64,000 nt of DNA from Rectinema subterraneum (lineage in GTDB: Bacteria > Spirochaetota > Spirochaetia > Treponematales > Rectinemataceae), in NCBI GenBank assembly GCA_009768935.1, contig WESA01000001.1, forward strand, positions 62,001-126,000. The letters are read 5' to 3'. The first letter of the stretch is position 1. Every line of letters begins with the position of its first letter. The notes below the pieces were generated by a model. The model did no database searches. It saw nothing but the letters and a program-made list of their open reading frames with translations, and had not been told where the DNA came from. A program made the translations under genes and the position numbers. Positions 16,231 through 24,977 of this stretch are shown piece after piece.

Positions 16231-16731
16231 TTATTCCTGTATTTCTTCGAAAACGCCGAGGGTTTTGTTTTTGCGCACCCTGTTCCAGTCGAAGATCCGG
16301 CCATTCATCGAAATATAGACGCCTGCCGGAAGCAGCTGGACTGCCGCGAATGCTGCGCCGAAATTGAACAGTGCATCCGAGTCGAGGATTTTATAGGGGA
16401 TCATGGCTCCGGTGAGCACGATGGTTTTATCGAGTCGGGCGCTGCCGATGAGCTTTGCCGTCTCCGCCATGGTGTCGGTTCCGTGGGTGATTATAATGTG
16501 CCGCTCTGGTGCTCTCTTGCACGCATCGAGTACCGATTGGCGATTTGCCTCTTGCATGTAGAGGCTGTCGATAAGCTGGTTGAGCTCGACTTGAACGGGC
16601 ACCGATACTCGTGCGCGCTTCAATACTTCGGGAACATGCGTTTCGGTAAAGGTCAGTTCGCCTTTTATTTCGTCATAATGCTTGTCGAATGTGCCGCCAG
16701 TAACAATAATGCGAATAGCTTCGGGATTCAT
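16231..16731 (-). CDS. Stand-alone asparaginase N-terminal-domain protein
   Basis: The protein matches only the N-terminal domain of L-asparaginases, about 165 residues against 320-350 for the full enzyme. The first catalytic Thr lies in IIVTGGTFD and the second in the TDTMAET segment (HIIITHGTDTMAETAKLI). Strands KTIVLTGAMIPYKILDSDALFNFGAAFAAVQLL then follow as in the family. The C-terminal domain is absent, and no frameshifted remainder is seen downstream, where the TetR gene starts after five bases. Single-domain members exist in databases under asparaginase names, with unproven activity. An upstream ATG at 16773 is in frame, but the extra residues look untranslated. Confidence 0.8.
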   Translation of the reverse strand: MNPEAIRIIVTGGTFDKHYDEIKGELTFTETHVPEVLKRARVSVPVQVELNQLIDSLYMQEANRQSVLDACKRAPERHIIITHGTDTMAETAKLIGSARLDKTIVLTGAMIPYKILDSDALFNFGAAFAAVQLLPAGVYISMNGRIFDWNRVRKNKTLGVFEEIQE

Positions 16732-16848
16732 AATGACCGTATAGTACCATGCCGCGCAGAGATATTCCAGCATATTATTTAATACGTTATCGTTAATAAT
16801 ATAAGTATTGTTTTTGCAGTTATTAAATTAATTTTCTGTCAATACTGC

Positions 16849-16876
16849 TTGACTAATTTTTTCATTTCATTACACT
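16849..16876 (+). promoter_or_regulatory. Candidate promoter of the lytic transglycosylase gene
   Basis: TTGACT (16849-16854) and TACACT (16871-16876) are 16 bases apart in a strongly AT-rich region, about 60 bases before the chosen GTG start. Confidence 0.4.
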
Positions 16877-16938
16877 TTCTTTTAATTTGCGGTATATTTT
16901 ACTGCGAATATTTCGGTTTTTTGGGGAGGATTTTCAGA

Positions 16939-17640
16939 GTGCAATCTGAAAAAAAGTCAGTATTTTTAACGAGGAAGAAGGCTGCGAGGCTTGTTATTGC
17001 TGCTTCTTTCTGTATTGCTTCATTTTTTCTTATTTCATCTTCAGCGACGTTATTCGATTCCAGTATTTTTGCAAGCACAAAAAATAAAAATTCCAGCATT
17101 ATGTTTGCTGTCACCCTTAAGAATAATGGATCCTATAGCGATCCTGTTTCGCGCCTGTATATCAATGATAAAACAAAAAATCAGGTATTAAAATTCTTCT
17201 CTGCAATTACAAATTCGATGCCCGTCGCAAAAGCGATTCTTGACAATTCGATAGCGCATAACGTCAGGCCTAGCCTTGCATTTGCGGTTGCATATGTCGA
17301 AAGCCGCTACAATCCAAAAGCCCGTTCGGTCAATACGAGCGGAAGCCTCAACAGCGGCCTTTTTCAGCTTAATTCATCGGTATTCGACAAAATAAGCGAG
17401 AAGCAGGTATTCGACCCTTATCACAATGCCAGGATTGGAATCAGCCATCTGAAAGAATACCTCATCCTCAGCGAGGATGAATTCACTGCGCTTGCCGCGT
17501 ACAATGCCGGCATTACGCGCATTGCCGAGCAAGGCATTCCCGGCGTCACGTTCAAGTACATTTCGGAAGTTTCGATTATGGAACGGAAGATTATGGATCT
17601 CTTTGTTGCCAGCATGGTGCTGAGCGGCAATCCGCTCTGA
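16939..17640 (+). CDS. SLT-type lytic transglycosylase
   Basis: The protein cleaves peptidoglycan glycan strands outside the cytoplasmic membrane. An N-terminal hydrophobic segment (VIAASFCIASFFLISSSATL, about residues 19-38) can serve as signal or anchor. The SLT domain begins near NSIAHNVRPSLAFAVAYVESRYNP with the catalytic Glu in YVESRYN, followed by SGLFQLNSSVF and FTALAAYNAGITRI. I start at GTG 16939 because GGGGAGGA lies eight bases before it; an ATG at 16849 has no such site and would lie in the candidate promoter. The 5' part is clearly more AT-rich than flanking genes, which may mark transfer or just relaxed composition of an exported tail. Confidence 0.85.
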   Translation: MQSEKKSVFLTRKKAARLVIAASFCIASFFLISSSATLFDSSIFASTKNKNSSIMFAVTLKNNGSYSDPVSRLYINDKTKNQVLKFFSAITNSMPVAKAILDNSIAHNVRPSLAFAVAYVESRYNPKARSVNTSGSLNSGLFQLNSSVFDKISEKQVFDPYHNARIGISHLKEYLILSEDEFTALAAYNAGITRIAEQGIPGVTFKYISEVSIMERKIMDLFVASMVLSGNPL

Positions 17641-17728
17641 TATTTCGCATGCGCGCTGCATGCACGAGCATCTATTGTATGCCGCGTGCCACATTTATTG
17701 TTTGCGGCGTCTTATCGCCCAAGGCACA

Positions 17729-18325
17729 TCAGGGTCGCATGCTCTGCACGAAGGGAGTGAGCGCCTCGGCAAGCCCTGTCGCTTCTTTGCGCCCCAGCAC
17801 CACGAGGCGAAATACAGTCGCCTCAACCAGGGCAAAAAATATCTCCACTGTGCCTTTCACCGAAGAGGTCTCGCTGAATTCTCCCCGCTTTTTGCCTTCG
17901 ATTACAATATCTGCTAGAATGTGCCGCATTCTGACCGTGCGCCTGCGCACTTTTTCGTCCGGATTTCCGCCTGCTGCCTTGAGCCTGAGCAAGTAATCCA
18001 GCACTACCGACAGCAGCTTCGATTCCTTCTCGCACGCTTCAACAACCATTTCGCCGATTTTTAGGATTTTTTCTTCGCTGTTCATGCTTTCGTCGTGCGC
18101 GACAACCGCGATCTCGATTTCGACTGAACCGAGAAAACGCTTGAGGCTCTCAGCAAATATCTGTTTTTTGTTCTCGAAATACAGGTAGAGAATTGTCCTT
18201 GTGATGCCGCAGCGTTCGGCAATTTTCTGGAAGGTGGTGTCTTCGTATCCTTCTTCAATAAACACATCGAGCGCTTTTTCGAGAATTTCCTGCCTGCGTT
18301 TTTCGTGAGCAACCTGTCCAGACAA
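17729..18325 (-). CDS. TetR-family transcriptional regulator (AcrR-like)
   Basis: The HTH is clear: RRQEILEKALDVFIEEGYEDTTFQKIAERCGITRTILYLYFENKKQIFAESL, near the N-terminus. The C-terminal part is helical (EKILKIGEMVVEACEKESKLLSVVLDYLLRL and IFFALVEATVFRLVVLGRKEA). I place the start at TTG 18325 because GAGGGGG precedes it by six bases; ATGs at 18379 and 18433 are in frame but lack such a site and would intrude on the promoter of the divergent GH13 gene. It converges on the transglycosylase gene. It could control the divergent GH13 gene, as in many TetR arrangements, but no operator is evident. Confidence 0.85.
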   Translation of the reverse strand: MSGQVAHEKRRQEILEKALDVFIEEGYEDTTFQKIAERCGITRTILYLYFENKKQIFAESLKRFLGSVEIEIAVVAHDESMNSEEKILKIGEMVVEACEKESKLLSVVLDYLLRLKAAGGNPDEKVRRRTVRMRHILADIVIEGKKRGEFSETSSVKGTVEIFFALVEATVFRLVVLGRKEATGLAEALTPFVQSMRP

Positions 18326-18385
18326 AATGACCCCCTCTGTCGATATGTTATTATACCATATTCCCCATTTTTCGTACATCATTCG

Positions 18386-18414
18386 TTGCCCGCAGGCCAA
18401 ATTCCGAGTATAGT
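18386..18414 (+). promoter_or_regulatory. Candidate promoter of the GH13 gene
   Basis: TTGCCC (18386-18391) and TATAGT (18409-18414) are exactly 17 bases apart. Together with GGAG at about 18421, they lie just before the ATG at 18433. Confidence 0.5.
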
Positions 18415-18432
18415 TACCGTAGGAGAAAAACA

Positions 18433-21400
18433 ATGGCGTTGCAGATCAGCAGATCCCTGCGATCGGTGAATGTTCCTCCGAAGCATCTCTGGATGCCTTT
18501 TGGAGCAATTGCGATACCGGATTCTGTTTCGGCGCGCGTGGTCGCGCAGAAATTCCAGTTGCCGGCAAGCGAATTGCGAGCGTTATCCCTCATCGACGAT
18601 GCGTCGCGCATCATTATTGATTTGTACCGCCAGCAATTGTCAAAAATGCTCAGGCATATCGCGGAATCAGCAATGGGGACAGAGAAAGATCGTTCGGCGC
18701 TTGCAGATGTGCTCAAGGAGCTCGCGCTCGAATTTCCGCCTCCTGAAGTATTCGATGGTATCGCTGACGCCTCGGATTGGCTTGAATCGTCAAGCCGGGC
18801 AAAAGACGGCAAATTGCTCTCCCACCGCGAAGCAGCTCTCGAACAGCTCATTCTTGTCCGGCTTTTCAACGAAAACCCTGCCTGCGCACCATACAGGCCG
18901 CTATTTGACGATGGAGTCTCCCCGGCAGGGACAGCACTAGCCGGAAGCCTGGCGGCGAAAACGCCGTATCTGGCCGTTTTTTCAAAACTCGAGGAAGCAC
19001 TCAAGGCGCTCCCGGGGCTTTCGTACGAAAAAGGCAAGGCGCTCGACCTCATAAGTTTCCTCAGGGAGCCTGCCAAGCGCGCGCCACAGTCGCTTAAAGC
19101 GCAACTGCAATGGATTGTCGACAATTGGGGCGAGCTGCTGGGGGATTTCCGCCTTGCCCTCCTTGCGGGCATCGATATGATCAACGAGGAAACCGCACCG
19201 CGTTTTCCGGCCGGTCCGGGGCCGGCGCACGCATACCACTATCGCAGCAGCCTGCATGAATACGAAAAATTCAGCGCGGACCGCAACTGGATGCCGTCTC
19301 TTGTGCTTTTAGCGAAGAACACCCTCGTGTGGCTGCACCAACTATCGGTTTTCTATGGCCGCGAGATTTCGCGCTTGGATCAGATTCCCGACGAAGAGCT
19401 TATCACGATGGCGGAGAGGGGCATTAACGGCCTGTGGCTCATCGGTATCTGGCAGCGAAGCCCCGCCAGCGAAAAAATCAAAAAGCTCTGCGGTAATCCG
19501 GAGGCGGCCGCTTCGGCTTACTCGCTCTTCGATTACGAAATCAGCCCGGAACTGGGCGGCTGGGAGGCATTGGACGCATTCAGGGAACAATGCCGGCAAT
19601 TCGGCATTCGGCTTGCGGCTGATATGGTGCCCAATCATACCGGTATCGATTCATTCTGGGTAAGAACCAAGCCTGAGCTTTTCATGAGCGTGCCCTACTG
19701 TCCATTTCCGAGTTATACATTCAACGGACCCGACCTCTCCAGCGACCCATCGGTCGGCATTTGGCTCGAAGACCACTATTATAGCCGCACCGATGCAGCC
19801 GTCGTGTTCAAGCGGCTCGATCGGCATACAGGAGAGATCCGCTATATCTACCATGGCAACGACGGTACCGGCATGCCCTGGAACGACACTGCCCAGATCG
19901 ATTTTCTCAATCCGGCAGCGCGCGAAGCGGTCAAAGAGCGCATTCTCCACGTTGCATCGCATTTCAGCATTATCCGCTTCGACGCGGCCATGGTGCTTGC
20001 AAAGCAGCATATCAGGCGCCTGTGGTACCCTGCTCCCGGCGCAGGCGGCGCGATTCCCTCGCGCTCGGAACATGCGATGAGCGATGAAGCCTTCGACGAG
20101 GCGATTCCGAATGAATTCTGGCGCGAAGTGGTCGATTTGTGCGCGGAAAAGGCGCCGGACACCTTGCTTCTTGCGGAGGCATTCTGGCTCATGGAGGGCT
20201 ATTTCGTCCGCACCCTCGGCATGCACCGCGTGTACAACTCAGCCTTCATGAACATGCTCAAGGAAGAAAAGAACTCGCTCTACCGCCTGACCATAAAAAA
20301 CACCCAGGAATTCGATCGGGACATTCTTAAGCGCTTTGTCAATTTCATGAGCAACCCGGATGAGGAGACGGCTGTAGCCCAATTCGGCAAGGGCGACAAG
20401 TACTTCGGCGTCGCAACCATGCTCGCCACCATGCCAGGGCTTCCCATGATCGCCCACGGTCAGATCGAAGGCTTCACCGAGAAATACGGCATGGAATTCA
20501 AGCGCTCGTACAAGGACGAAACGCCCGATCGCGACTTTATCGCCCGCCACGAGCGCGAAATTTTCCCGCTTCTTCGAACAAGGCCGCTCTTTTCCGATAT
20601 CGAGCACTTTTTTCTCTACGATTACATGCGCGCCGATGGCACTATCGACGAAAATGTCTTTGCCTATACGAATGGCCAGGGCGAACAGCGCGCGCTCATC
20701 CTCTACAACAACTGCTGGGAGCGCACATCTGGCCGCATTCACAATTCATGCGCCTTTACGCAAAAAAGCCCAAGCGGCAAGAAACACCTCGAAACCATAA
20801 CCCTAGCAAAAGCCCTCGGCGTCGAGCCATCGCCCGATAATTATCTCATCATGCATGAAATCCGTTCGGGACTGTGGTTCATCTATCGAAGCGAAGAAAT
20901 CGCTTCGAGCGGACTGCAGGTTGCGCTCGAAGGCTACCAGAGCAAGGTGTTTCTCGAAATTTCCAGCGTGCACGACACCGAAGGACGCTATGCGCGGCTG
21001 TACGAAATCGTCGATTCGAAGGGCATTGCGGATCTCGACGATGCCCTGCTCGAGGCCGACCAACCAGACCTCTTCCGTGCCCTGCATAATGCCATAGTGA
21101 GCCTGAATGGGGTCGAAGCCGTCGAAAGCCTGTCAAAGAGCGAAGCAATCGCGCGCGCCGCCATATTCTCCGAAATGTTCTTTTCAAGGCTTTGCGCCAC
21201 GGCTGGCTGCGAATATACCCACCCGGCCTCGCGCGCTGAATCGATCCGCCGGGCGGTCTCCTGGATGAGTTCGGTCTTGTCCGGTCTCTATAATCCTGAG
21301 ATTCTGGATGAGGCTCCGCTCGCGGCATACAGGATCGGCGCGCCGCGCAAGCGACTGACACTTCTGGTGTATGCATTCATCTCCGCACTCGCCAAATCGT

Positions 21401-21939
21401 TCGCCGCTGATGGCCTGAGTGAAGATATCGGCCGTGTCGTCGAGGAATACCGCATCACCAAGAAACTAAGAGAATTTGCGGTTGCGCTGAGCAGGACCAT
21501 ACCCGACGAACCAGAAAACAGCATAGATCCATCTGCGGAAGCTGAAATCGCCATCGCGTGGGCACTGCGCGCCGATGCAAAGCTTTTTGCGGCGAGCGCG
21601 GTAAGCGATTCCGGCAAAAAAGAGAGCGCGGTCGGCGCGAGTCCCAGTGCGCACGACATTCTCGAATGGGCCTTCTCGAACGCGCTTATGCGCGCGGCGC
21701 TCGGTGTCAATCATTATCGCGGAACAGAGTACTTCAACAGAGAGCGGTTCGAGGCGTTTATCGGACTATTGCCTGCCTTCGGGTGGATCGACTCGATTAC
21801 CCAAATCTTCCCTGAAGGCGATGTCGACGCTGTCGAATTCTGGCATCTGCGTGCAGAACTTTTGGCTGCGCATGAGGCGGATTCGGGATATCTGACTAAA
21901 ACGCTTCTGGAAAACGTTTTGGCACATGCATCGCCTTGA
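18433..21939 (+). CDS. Large GH13-family (alpha-amylase superfamily) enzyme
   Basis: The 1168-residue protein has a GH13 (beta/alpha)8 domain from about residue 300 to 760. It contains the region I motif AADMVPNHTGID, the nucleophile in IIRFDAAMV (D517), the acid/base in LLAEAFW (E582) and a fourth region NPDEETA (D643). The usual Asn-His-Asp is Asn-Pro-Asp here. About 300 N-terminal residues and 350 C-terminal residues are outside the catalytic domain and mostly helical. No signal peptide is seen, so it is probably a cytoplasmic alpha-glucan or glucosyl-transfer enzyme. Exact specificity is unknown. First gene of a rightward run; GGAGAAAAAC precedes the ATG. Homologues over 1000 residues of similar layout exist, but I cannot name one with a known reaction. 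Confidence 0.8.
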   Translation: MALQISRSLRSVNVPPKHLWMPFGAIAIPDSVSARVVAQKFQLPASELRALSLIDDASRIIIDLYRQQLSKMLRHIAESAMGTEKDRSALADVLKELALEFPPPEVFDGIADASDWLESSSRAKDGKLLSHREAALEQLILVRLFNENPACAPYRPLFDDGVSPAGTALAGSLAAKTPYLAVFSKLEEALKALPGLSYEKGKALDLISFLREPAKRAPQSLKAQLQWIVDNWGELLGDFRLALLAGIDMINEETAPRFPAGPGPAHAYHYRSSLHEYEKFSADRNWMPSLVLLAKNTLVWLHQLSVFYGREISRLDQIPDEELITMAERGINGLWLIGIWQRSPASEKIKKLCGNPEAAASAYSLFDYEISPELGGWEALDAFREQCRQFGIRLAADMVPNHTGIDSFWVRTKPELFMSVPYCPFPSYTFNGPDLSSDPSVGIWLEDHYYSRTDAAVVFKRLDRHTGEIRYIYHGNDGTGMPWNDTAQIDFLNPAAREAVKERILHVASHFSIIRFDAAMVLAKQHIRRLWYPAPGAGGAIPSRSEHAMSDEAFDEAIPNEFWREVVDLCAEKAPDTLLLAEAFWLMEGYFVRTLGMHRVYNSAFMNMLKEEKNSLYRLTIKNTQEFDRDILKRFVNFMSNPDEETAVAQFGKGDKYFGVATMLATMPGLPMIAHGQIEGFTEKYGMEFKRSYKDETPDRDFIARHEREIFPLLRTRPLFSDIEHFFLYDYMRADGTIDENVFAYTNGQGEQRALILYNNCWERTSGRIHNSCAFTQKSPSGKKHLETITLAKALGVEPSPDNYLIMHEIRSGLWFIYRSEEIASSGLQVALEGYQSKVFLEISSVHDTEGRYARLYEIVDSKGIADLDDALLEADQPDLFRALHNAIVSLNGVEAVESLSKSEAIARAAIFSEMFFSRLCATAGCEYTHPASRAESIRRAVSWMSSVLSGLYNPEILDEAPLAAYRIGAPRKRLTLLVYAFISALAKSFAADGLSEDIGRVVEEYRITKKLREFAVALSRTIPDEPENSIDPSAEAEIAIAWALRADAKLFAASAVSDSGKKESAVGASPSAHDILEWAFSNALMRAALGVNHYRGTEYFNRERFEAFIGLLPAFGWIDSITQIFPEGDVDAVEFWHLRAELLAAHEADSGYLTKTLLENVLAHASP

Positions 21940-21995
21940 ATTGGCTTGAGCACGAATTTCTGGAGCACGCATTCCGCTAATATTTCTGGCATGGT

Positions 21996-24977
21996 ATGAA
22001 GAGGCAGGTCGAAGCAATGGACAGGCGCGCCGCGCGCTACGCTGAGCTTTTGAAAACCCCAATCGGCTCTGATATCGAGCAATACGTGCGGGACAATACA
22101 GTAATCTTCGCTTTCCCCTCCCAGGATGCAGCGGATTCATGGGCTCGCGCGCTTTTGGCTTCGAAGGTCTTCAAGGCCGTGGCGCTCGATCGTTTTTTAG
22201 GATTTGAACCGCTATTGCGTACAATCGGGCTCGATGACGAGCGAGAACGGGAGAGCGAGCGCGCCGGGACGCGGATGGCACAGCATGCTGACCGATGGGC
22301 ATGGGCGATACGGGCGCTTGAATCGCTCGAAGGCAGCGAAGCGCAACATTCGCTCGTTCTGAGACGAATTTTGCCCACTCTGCCCGGCGGCGAGTCATAT
22401 AGCATTTCGCATCTTCTGCGCCTTGTGAGGCTTGTTCCGGCACTATATGAAATCGATGCCTATGCCCGGCAATCGAGGAAAGAACCACTTGGCAGCGCCG
22501 AAAAACAAAGGCAATTCGCCTTCTTGCGCGAGGAGCTCGAAGACCTAAAGGCGCTGGCGCGCCATTATCGCGATTTTCTCAATGACCAGAACATCATCGA
22601 TTATCATTTTCAGGCGCAGGATCAGAGCTTGTCGTCAGGGCAGCACATTCGCGCCTACGGACTTAAAAGAGATTTTGCGCGCCTCGGGCTCGGGATCGAG
22701 CATGAGCAACCCAGACTATACTTCCCCGAAAGCGCCTTGCCAGATTCTTCTGAAATACGCCTGCCGCCCTATATTCAATTCGATTCTGCAATCGACGAAA
22801 TCGAGTATGTGTTCGCTTCTATTTCTGAAGAAATCGAGCAGGGTCTCGAACCGGAAGATATTGCCATTTCAGTCTGCAGGCTGAATCCGCAGAAAGCCGC
22901 ATGGATCCGCCAGATTGCCGCAGACTGCGGAGTGCCAGTATCGATTCGCTCGGGATCGCCGCTTTCTTCCACCCCATTCGGGCGTCTGTTGCGGGCCATT
23001 CAGCAGGCGTCGCGGGAAGGACTGACCCTCGATGCGCTGGACTCGCTCGCCGTGTTTACGAGCATCCAGAATCGAGATCCTGAAGCATGGAGACAGCTTC
23101 GGATAACTGCCGCTCGCGCGCATATCCCCTCGCCTTCGCCGAATGCGGCGTATGTTCATGGGCTCTGGAAGGAATCGGCGCAGATCGGCATGAGTGTTCT
23201 CAACCTTGTGCAAAAGTACGACGCGCTGTGGAAAGACATTACAGAGGTTGCGCAGAGCAAGAATTTCTCCGGGCTCTACCTGGCAATACTCCGTTTTCTC
23301 GAACGCTGGGTCGATACAACCAAACTGAGCGCGGAAAGCTATACCGATCGCTCCATGCGCATGGCGCTCGATGAACTGCAGGCTTTCGTCGAGCGCGAAG
23401 ATGCTTTTCAGACAAGCCATTTTTCGCCCTTTGAGGTATATCTTGCAGCTCTGAGCACAAAAAATTACATACCGGTTATGGCGGAAAATGCTGTCCGTGT
23501 ATTCGATTTCGGCACCACCGCCGGCCTGGCAGCGATTTCGCAGTACATAATCGGCGCTTCGCAGGATGGCCTGGCCGCATATTTCGAAAATCAGACCGCG
23601 CTTCGCAGTGAACTTGCATCGCTGCTGGGCCTGGACGGAACATATCGCATCGAGGAGCTCGTTGCCCTGCACAGCCTGGGCGATGCCCACTTCAGTTTTG
23701 CGCGTGAAAGTTTCGATGGCTATGAAGTCGCCCATCCTTTTTTCGGAGCCGCTTTGGCTGAAAACGCGAATGCAATGCGCAACGGGACAGCTTCTGTTCT
23801 GTCTCGGGTACCTCGACGTGTCGAGCGTGCGATATGGCAATCGACGACCATGCTGGCAAGCGATACGCCGCTCGCGCTCACCAAAGGACAAAAACAGCGC
23901 TTTTCCGAGGGCTTCTCTGCTTTCCCGGGCCACCTTGCCTTTGATACGCGCACCTATGCCCACCCCGCCCCGCTAGATGCGCCCATCGCGAAGCGTTTCC
24001 TTAAGGCCACTGACAGCTTTGATTTCGACAGAGATTTCGCCATATTCAGCCCGCATTCATTGAGAGATCGAATGCGCTGCGGGTTTCGCTGGTTTGCCTC
24101 GCGCATTGGTGCTGCAGATATGTACGCTCTCGATGATCTTTCCATGATTCTGGGCAATTTTCTGCATACAACCTACCAGCGCATCATCCGCGCGCTTATG
24201 CAGCACGCTTCTGCATCGACTTCTTCTGAGGTCACGGATGACATTTTCCTCGATATCTTCAAGCAGGCGGCCAAAACGACGGCCGAGGAAATGTTTGCCT
24301 CAAAAGGTCCAGGCATCCGGCCTGCCCTTATGACCTATTTCGATCGAGCGCGCCACCGTCTGAAAACACTCCAGGAATTCGAAGCCCTCGCATTCCAGCC
24401 ATATCGAAGAGAAGGCTTCGAGCTGCCTTTCGAGCATGTTTTCGATTCCGAAAAAGCGATCCTGAGAGGCAGAATCGACTGCATTTTCAGCCGGATCGAC
24501 GAGAGCGCGGGCAATGCCCAATGCCTGGTTATTATCGATTACAAAAAAAACAGCATCCCGAAAGCTTCTGCAATGCGCCCGCGCGGCCAGGAATCATCAG
24601 GGGTGGTCGACGATAGCGATGATATAGAGGATACCGCGAGCTCGATGGCTGTTCAGGAATTGCAAGTGCCGCTTTACGCCCTTGCAGAAGAACTAGATGG
24701 CAAGCTGGTTGAAGGAGCGCTGTACTGGTCGATTGAAAAAGCCGAAGGCGTAGCGTATATCGCTCCTCCCGCCCTTCCACCAGGTTATGGGCTCGCAAAA
24801 GCATTCAAAACAGCCTCGGAAACTGCTGATGTCCGCGCGGTACTGCGGCAAACGCTCGCTGCTGCAAGCATGGCTGTCCGCAATGGGGAGCTGATCGACC
24901 TAGCACTCGATCGCGCATCCTGCGGCGACTGCCCGTTCCGCGCGCTCTGCAGATATTGGTATTTTCTGGAGTCATAA
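21996..24977 (+). CDS. addB: AddB/RexB-type nuclease subunit with Fe-S cysteines
   Basis: The protein is the inactivated-helicase nuclease partner of an AddAB-type double-strand-break repair enzyme. A PD-(D/E)XK nuclease lies at the C-terminus: GRIDCIF with D828, IIDYKK with D848 and K850, then the ELQVPLYALAEEL segment. Four cysteines (C695 in MRCGFRWF; C976, C979 and C985 in CGDCPFRALC) match the AddB Fe-S cluster spacing. No Walker A is visible, unlike Bacillus AddB. Its stop overlaps the addA start (TAATG), so the subunits are translationally coupled. A dispersed-repeat copy lies in frame at 23193-23215. Assignment to AddB rather than RexB or RecC is by architecture. Confidence 0.87.
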   Translation: MKRQVEAMDRRAARYAELLKTPIGSDIEQYVRDNTVIFAFPSQDAADSWARALLASKVFKAVALDRFLGFEPLLRTIGLDDERERESERAGTRMAQHADRWAWAIRALESLEGSEAQHSLVLRRILPTLPGGESYSISHLLRLVRLVPALYEIDAYARQSRKEPLGSAEKQRQFAFLREELEDLKALARHYRDFLNDQNIIDYHFQAQDQSLSSGQHIRAYGLKRDFARLGLGIEHEQPRLYFPESALPDSSEIRLPPYIQFDSAIDEIEYVFASISEEIEQGLEPEDIAISVCRLNPQKAAWIRQIAADCGVPVSIRSGSPLSSTPFGRLLRAIQQASREGLTLDALDSLAVFTSIQNRDPEAWRQLRITAARAHIPSPSPNAAYVHGLWKESAQIGMSVLNLVQKYDALWKDITEVAQSKNFSGLYLAILRFLERWVDTTKLSAESYTDRSMRMALDELQAFVEREDAFQTSHFSPFEVYLAALSTKNYIPVMAENAVRVFDFGTTAGLAAISQYIIGASQDGLAAYFENQTALRSELASLLGLDGTYRIEELVALHSLGDAHFSFARESFDGYEVAHPFFGAALAENANAMRNGTASVLSRVPRRVERAIWQSTTMLASDTPLALTKGQKQRFSEGFSAFPGHLAFDTRTYAHPAPLDAPIAKRFLKATDSFDFDRDFAIFSPHSLRDRMRCGFRWFASRIGAADMYALDDLSMILGNFLHTTYQRIIRALMQHASASTSSEVTDDIFLDIFKQAAKTTAEEMFASKGPGIRPALMTYFDRARHRLKTLQEFEALAFQPYRREGFELPFEHVFDSEKAILRGRIDCIFSRIDESAGNAQCLVIIDYKKNSIPKASAMRPRGQESSGVVDDSDDIEDTASSMAVQELQVPLYALAEELDGKLVEGALYWSIEKAEGVAYIAPPALPPGYGLAKAFKTASETADVRAVLRQTLAAASMAVRNGELIDLALDRASCGDCPFRALCRYWYFLES
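23193..23215 (+). repeat. Dispersed 23-bp repeat, copy 5 (inside addB)
   Basis: AGTGTTCTCAACCTTGTG then CAAAA. It is sense with addB and read as SVLNLVQK; one of two near-identical frames of the consensus. Confidence 0.7.
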
